64,000 nucleotides of DNA from the NCBI RefSeq assembly GCF_958979055.1, contig NC_084897.1, forward strand, positions 26,686,628-26,750,627. The letters are read 5' to 3'. Both the position numbers and the translations under genes were made by a program. The stretch is from Alnus glutinosa (Eukaryota > Streptophyta > Magnoliopsida > Fagales > Betulaceae). The notes beneath the pieces are model-generated. The model saw only the letters and a program-made list of their open reading frames with translations. It was not told where the DNA came from and ran no database searches. Position 1 is the stretch's first letter. Every line of letters begins with the position of its first letter. Shown piece after piece: positions 58,653-64,000 of the stretch.

Positions 58653-61600
58653 ATGACCGAGTTTAACATGATGGAGTGGGAGAAACAAGGAGGACATGAT
58701 CGTCATCATCATCATCATCAGCAGCAGCAGCAGCAGCAAGAGAGGGAGGAGCAGAATGGGAGTGTTGGTAATATCGACGTTAATGGGAATGGTGGGATGT
58801 TGTATGTGAAGGTTATGACGGATGAGCAGTTGGAGACTCTTCGCAAGCAGATTGCTGTTTACGCCTCAATCTGCGAGCAACTCGTTGAGATGCACAAGAA
58901 CCTCACTGCCCAACAAGATCTCGCAGGTTGAATACTACATTTGTTTGTATTTTCTTTTCTTTTTTTCTTTTTTTGTTTATATAGGTAAAATACAACTTAC
59001 CCATCTATATGGGATCGAACGAGGAGATGATATTTGCTACAAAGACCTTTGGCTTATGGTTCATTACTTTGTTCTTTATGGGGTTTTGTTGATAAGGATT
59101 TCATCTGGGTGCTAATGCTTTTATGGGGAATTAAGTGTTACTTTTTATTTTCGTTTGGTTTTCTTTTGTGATCTCTAGTATTTACAGACGTCCAATATAC
59201 GTCTTTACCAACAAAAAAAAAAGTAAGTTTCTACTGCGAACTTTTTCATGGGTAATTACTGCTCTGTATGTCTCTTTTGTGAATCTTTGTTTTGACGAGG
59301 TCTCATCTCATACTTGTTTGCTCTAACCATTGATCTATGATTTTGTATGTTCAGAAAATTTCTACGGTCTTTGGGGGGAAAATTGATAACTTAGTGCTTT
59401 ACATCTCAATGAAAGACTTTTGACTTTTTTTTGATAGATGCTTTTGGTACAATTGAGTAGGGTAGGGGAATGTGTGGAGTCCTGCCGATTTTCCACCTTT
59501 TTCGCACTTGGGATAAGTTTATTTAGCTCCAAATAGATCAATTTCCTTGATATCTTAACCAATTTAATAAATTCGGTTTTGACCATGCTTCATTAATCTG
59601 TACAATGAAGCTGCTATATCAATATTGTGGCTGGACCACCAGAGCTCAAGGTATATGCTTCCTGAGTTTATTGCTTTATCTTAAAGAGCTATTAAGTATG
59701 AAAGCAGTCGATCTGTAATTAGATGGTTAGACGAGGCTCTGTATTGATAGACAAACTATTCCCTAATTAATTTCTTCTCATCATTTGGCCAGTTTGTTGT
59801 TGTCAATATGGGTAATTAATCAGGATCCTTTGCAGACTTTAATTTTAGTTTCTTTGCAATTGCCTGTTGAATAAGTTCACTCTAGTCATGGATGCATATC
59901 AGTTAATCATTTTATCATCCGTCCCGTTGCCTGCTTGTGATAGCGGACACGGACGATTGGAATAGAAGACGTGGCCTTATGGTAGATGTTTTAAATTAGT
60001 ACTTGGTGTGTAAGATTATGCCTGTCAGAATCTTAATTTATGTAAACCTTAGCTGTTTCAAGCTTTTTCAATATATTTGGGACATCATTTCTAGGAAGTT
60101 TGACCCCATGCAGCAGTTAATGCACTATGTTGTCCTTAAGTTTATTCCAATTGTAGTTCATCTTGTCGAGTTTTTCTTTCTAAAACTAAGTTGATTTGCA
60201 AAAGCAACTCGTTATGTCCAAGTTATTAAGATGTGAGCCATGGATTAACTGTGATTTAGATACCTGTGGATAGTGGCATCCAATTTGGAACCAACTTATT
60301 GCTTTCTTTCAAATCTATTCACCTACACTTTATTTTTCAAAGGAGAGAGTTTTCTAAGTTAACAACATCTTTTAAGATACCATATTTGCTTAAAAACATA
60401 ACTCTGACTCTCGCTTTCTCAGGAGTGAGGCTGGGCAACATATACTGTGACCCTTTAATGACATCTGCTGGCCACAAAATTACTTCCAGACAGCGGTGGA
60501 CTCCAACACCAGTGCAGCTTCAGATTCTGGAGCGTATATTTGAGCAAGGGACTGGAACCCCAAGCAAGCAGAAGATCAAAGACATAACCTCTGAACTGAG
60601 TCAGCATGGCCAAATTTCAGAAACAAATGTCTATAATTGGTTCCAGAACAGGCGTGCTCGATCAAAACGGAAGCAACAAAATGCAGCATCGAACACTGCT
60701 GAATCAGAAGTAGAGACAGAAGTTGATTCACCTAAAGATAAGAAGACAAAACCAGAGGAATTTCACTCCCAACAGAACTCAGATCCTAGGGCTGAAGATT
60801 TGTGCTTCCAGAACCCTGAGATAAGCTCTGATCTGCACTTCTTAGATTCACAGAGTAGTAAAGAAGAGACTATGTTTCCTACAGATGGCAGCTTAAAACC
60901 TGCTAGAGGTTTAGGGCAGATCTCCTTCTACGATGGTTTGCTAACAAATCCAAGTACGTATGTTCTTTAACTTTGGATTTCTTTCTATTAACTGACACAT
61001 TTTCTTTTTATGGTAGGACTCTAAGATGTCTGATATATCAGTACTATGTCATAGATATAGTACTTTTAACAATTAAGAAAGTATCAACAACTTAATTTAC
61101 AAGTTTTGATTTGACTCCCTGTTGAAGAATATTACAACTTTTCAATAGATTTCTTTTCTAAAAATCTACTCTTTTAATTATTCAGTAACTGTTGTGTTTC
61201 GTTTAGAGATTTTGATTAGTATCTACGATTTTTTTACACTCAACATAACAATGCCTATATATGATAAGGAATGGGCTTTTTAATTAAAAAGAAAAAGCCC
61301 ATGTTTCTTTTAAGCTCATAGGTTATCATGTCTTCTCTCATAATCTTAATGAACATTCTTTCGGACCTCCCTTTTGTCATTGTAGCACTTATCTCTTAAA
61401 CCTAATTATCCTATTCTAGCTGAGTCGTTGCCCTTTGCTGATTTTCTCTAATTGCTTTTCAAGTTACAGGGATCACTTGACTAGTATTACCACCGCATTT
61501 ACTTGATTCCTCTCAAATGGATCCTAGCTAGGAATAGAAAAGTATCTTGTTCTTTCATGTATGAACAAAAAGTTACACACACACACATAGAGCAGACATT

Positions 61601-61777
61601 TTATGTGTGTGTCTATATATATATATATATGCATTAATTTTTCAACCGTGAAATCTCAACAACAATCCTGTTATACCTCTCTGATTAATTTTTGCAGGAA
61701 ACGACCATCTGACTGGAAAGATGGAAGTGCCTGGGAGCTATAGTCTTTATCATCACCCAGAAGACTTTGGCATGTAG
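58653..61777 (+). CDS. WOX13: WUSCHEL-related homeobox protein, WOX13 type, 3 exons
   Basis: Exons 58653-58926, 60423-60953 and 61698-61777 join in phase to 294 residues. The first in-frame ATG gives [12 protein letters not shown]13 relatives usually begin at the following MMEW (58668), so the start could be 15 bases later. A His5-Gln7 tract lies at about residues 18-29. Next comes the ancient-clade motif [17 protein letters not shown] with the adjoining helix ending LTAQQDLAG (about 51-92). The homeodomain is at about 113-175, with [15 protein letters not shown], an insertion typical of WOX proteins, and [19 protein letters not shown]13 proteins are nuclear transcription factors broadly expressed in plants and involved in floral transition, fruit patterning and cell reprogramming. 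The tail is acidic. The intron 2 donor AA-GTACGT joins to GAAACG in phase, giving the conserved C-terminus ending HHPEDFGM. Confidence 0.95.
58701..58738 (+). repeat. CAT/CAG trinucleotide tract coding His and Gln
   Basis: About five CAT-type codons followed by six CAG and one CAA codon in WOX13 exon 1, coding five His and seven Gln. Such tracts vary in length between individuals. Confidence 0.88.
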
Positions 61778-63189
61778 GTTGACACTCATTTTGTCCAGCA
61801 TTGTTATTATACTTGACGAAGTTATATTGTCACTAGAAGCCATATAGATCCCAGATTGACGTTTTTGGGCTTGCAAGCAGCAATCAGTGCAAATCGATCC
61901 CGTCGAATCCATATATATCTTTCCTAACGTAGTAGAGTGGAGTCATATACTTGTGGTTCAGCTTCAATGAAACAAATGAACTGAAAGCTGGAGTGTAGAT
62001 ATACCAGTATGGCATCATAATTTGGGACTGGTTTTTGCTTTTGACTGATTTAATTTTGAGTTGCTTCTGTCTTTTGTTAACAGAGTGAGCTTAGATATGT
62101 CTTGAGCAGTTTAAAGGCGTATTGATGATGATGTTAAGTTTCTTTTAGACTTACATTATGATAGCTTTGTTTGCAAGGAAACAGTTTGGATGTTTACCTA
62201 TTTCACTTTTTGACATTTTGCACCATGGATGAAGAATTTGACATGGGTGTTGTTTCAAAGGGAGCAGCTAAGCGCAATCAAAGTGGCCGATAATCATGAT
62301 GATTACTGGTGTTGGGTATTGCTGTAATTATGATAAAGTTGTGAGGGGTGATTAAAGTGATAATAGCAGCAGTGAACGATTCTGTGTAATTTGATATGGA
62401 ACCTCTGATTTTGAGTTGATTGCCTTTGAAGGAATCTTAGAAAATGGTTAAAGATAAACCCATCACTATTAATGATTAAAGTGAAGTCCCACTATTAATT
62501 GCTTTTGCTGGTAATTAACTTTATTACAAGGAGGATGTTGAAACAATGAAACTTCCCTCCACATCAATTCCAACTCCAAACCAGATTGGTATCTACCTAC
62601 ACTAATGTTATTCCTTTTTTTTTTTTGGTTTATTAGAAATTCGTTTGAGCTTATGTGAGATATCTCCAAATATAACTTTGATATAAGGTATTTGAGGTAT
62701 TACTTTATTACTACCCGATATAAAATTTAACCACTCACATTTACATATATATATGCTCTAAAAAAAATATAAAAATGAGTCGTTTATAAAAATGAATAAA
62801 AATGTTGTAGTACCTCGAGGTACTACAACATTTACTCCCTCATTAAACGGAAGTTATTGATTAAAATTTTATCTTTTGGCACTTCGGATTACTCCCTTAT
62901 AATAACACAATAATAGAAAGGTATGTGGTCCATGTGGAAGTGTGCTTTGACTGATCCCAGTGGTCCATTTATATACTTCAATTAATCTTGCCTGATGGAG
63001 AGGGAGCTCCTACTTGAATAACTTTTGTCTTTTGGGATGGCATTCAGTAATTTCAGTATTGCAACACACATGAAGGGAAATGAAAAAAAGAAAAAGAAAA
63101 ATGACTTATAATCTATGATGTTTCATCACCTTTGAAATAAGGTATCCAAACTTTAAAAAATGTTAATTTATGGTATTTTTTCAATTTTA
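61778..63189. other. Spacer downstream of WOX13
   Basis: The WOX13 3' untranslated region probably extends a few hundred bases. The rest is AT-rich, with a 34-base perfect palindrome at 62800-62833. No other gene is seen. Confidence 0.45.
62800..62833. repeat. Perfect 34-base palindrome
   Basis: AAATGTTGTAGTACCTC is followed without spacer by its exact reverse complement. Matching fades outside the 34 bases. It could be a joined pair of element ends or the remnant of a fold-back element. Confidence 0.9.
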
Positions 63190-63515
63190 ATCATCTATTA
63201 GAATTTTTTGTTAAATTCTATCAAAATACTCATGTGTTTTGTTTTTAAAAAAATTATAATTTTTTTTTTCAAAGATTTAAGTATGAGTATTTTTGTAAAT
63301 TCCGTTAAATTTTGACCAACACCTAAATCCTTACATTTTTTTTTTTCTAAAAAGAAGGGGTATTTTAGAAATTTTGAAAGGATTTAACAAAAAATTATAA
63401 TTGAGTGTTGAAATTGAATTTTTTTTTTTGAAAAATGAATACTTAAATTGATACTTTTTAAAGTTTGAGTAGCTTATTTCAAAAGTAATGAAAGATTATG
63501 AGTTATAAGTGAAGT
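63190..63515 (+). repeat. Interspersed repeat, copy 2
   Basis: Related to 38990-39300 in the same orientation (shared CCAACACCTAAAT, ACTTTTTAAAGTTT and GTTATAAGTGAA blocks in order). It has several expanded poly-T runs. Confidence 0.65.
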
Positions 63516-64000
63516 TTTTTTTTTTTTAAAGAACTAAAAAGAATAACTTTTTTTTTTTTTTTTTTTGAAAGCTAAAGACATGTATAATTAATCATTTCAT
63601 CCCGTACACCTACGTCCCGTTCGTCTCCAAGGTGATTGGTGTTTTCATCAAAACGGTCTGTCGTCAAATGGGACCAAAACCAATTGGGGTTGACCAAACT
63701 TGTCCGTCATCCGAGGAGGACCCTAATCCAACAAATCGTGCCGGTCTTTGTGGTGTGGGCGTTTGAACCGTGCGTTTCGCTGGCGCATAAAGCCATAAAC
63801 TCTGTAGCTGCTCGGCGGCAAGGCAATAACAGCTGCGCATCCAATGAAGACGGTGCGCTTCGACTGTAACGTTGATTAATTTTCTTGGGTTTTATTTATT
63901 TTCTTGTAATCGAAATTAAAGATATGATTTTTTGGTTTTAATTGTAAAAAACTAAGCAACAATTATGGAGATCCTGTTTATGCATTGAGAATGGCGGAGT
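63516..64000. other. Right edge, possible start of the next gene
   Basis: A GC-richer patch at about 63600-63870 is followed by an AT-rich stretch and ATGGCGGAG at 63991. That ATG may open the coding region of a gene outside the window, but only ten bases are visible and two other ATGs lie within 30 bases upstream. Confidence 0.25.

Noticed and set aside
1-64000. Search for CRISPR arrays, prokaryotic operons, rRNA or intact tRNA genes
   Set aside because: None is present; all genes are spliced plant nuclear genes, and the only tRNA-like sequence is the SINE.

Overview
The window is nuclear DNA from a flowering plant, most likely a woody eudicot. The evidence is AT-rich intergenic DNA, spliced genes with GT-AG introns of about 80 to 2,300 bases, plant-only families (WOX homeodomain, RWP-RK, ZED1-related pseudokinase, TON1-recruiting-motif protein), and many short terminal-inverted-repeat elements (MITEs). 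The species cannot be named from the sequence. Exon junctions below were set by eye from splice sites, reading-phase continuity and family sequence, and each full model closes in frame.

Layout, left to right. 267-4509 (+): TSR2-like ribosome-biogenesis factor, 4 exons. 5508-9038 (+): RWP-RK transcription factor like RKD5, 5 exons, with two MITEs in its last intron. 9610-11641 (-): two-RRM hnRNP H/F-type RNA-binding protein whose start lies in a 17-base coding exon. 13081-14109 (-): single-exon ZED1-related pseudokinase, with a SINE and a MITE just beyond its stop. 15476-19728 (-): GET1/WRB tail-anchored-protein receptor, 7 exons. 22934-24084 (+): HMGB chromatin protein, 7 exons. 26874-29097 (+): THEP1-type NTPase, 6 exons, with a tandem MITE as its near promoter. 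30088-41170 (-): 24-exon WD40 tomosyn/Lgl-like protein (DAW1-like). 46930-51759 (+): TRM/DUF4378 protein, 5 coding exons. 58653-61777 (+): WOX13-type homeodomain protein, 3 exons. The rest is AT-rich spacer with MITEs, microsatellites and degenerate repeats.

The genes do not form one pathway. Four of them (WOX13, DAW1-like WD40, HMGB, RKD5-like) occur in Arabidopsis within one short stretch of chromosome 4, At4g35550 to At4g35590, in matching order. The window therefore appears to be a conserved ancestral block into which other genes and transposons are interspersed. No previously undescribed multi-gene system was found. The points most worth a second look are the substituted SNARE zero-layer residue in the WD40 protein, the degenerate catalytic motifs of the pseudokinase, a PIF/Harbinger-like element carrying a GC-rich insert with a minisatellite, and a set of MITEs that share GAGTAATG ends.
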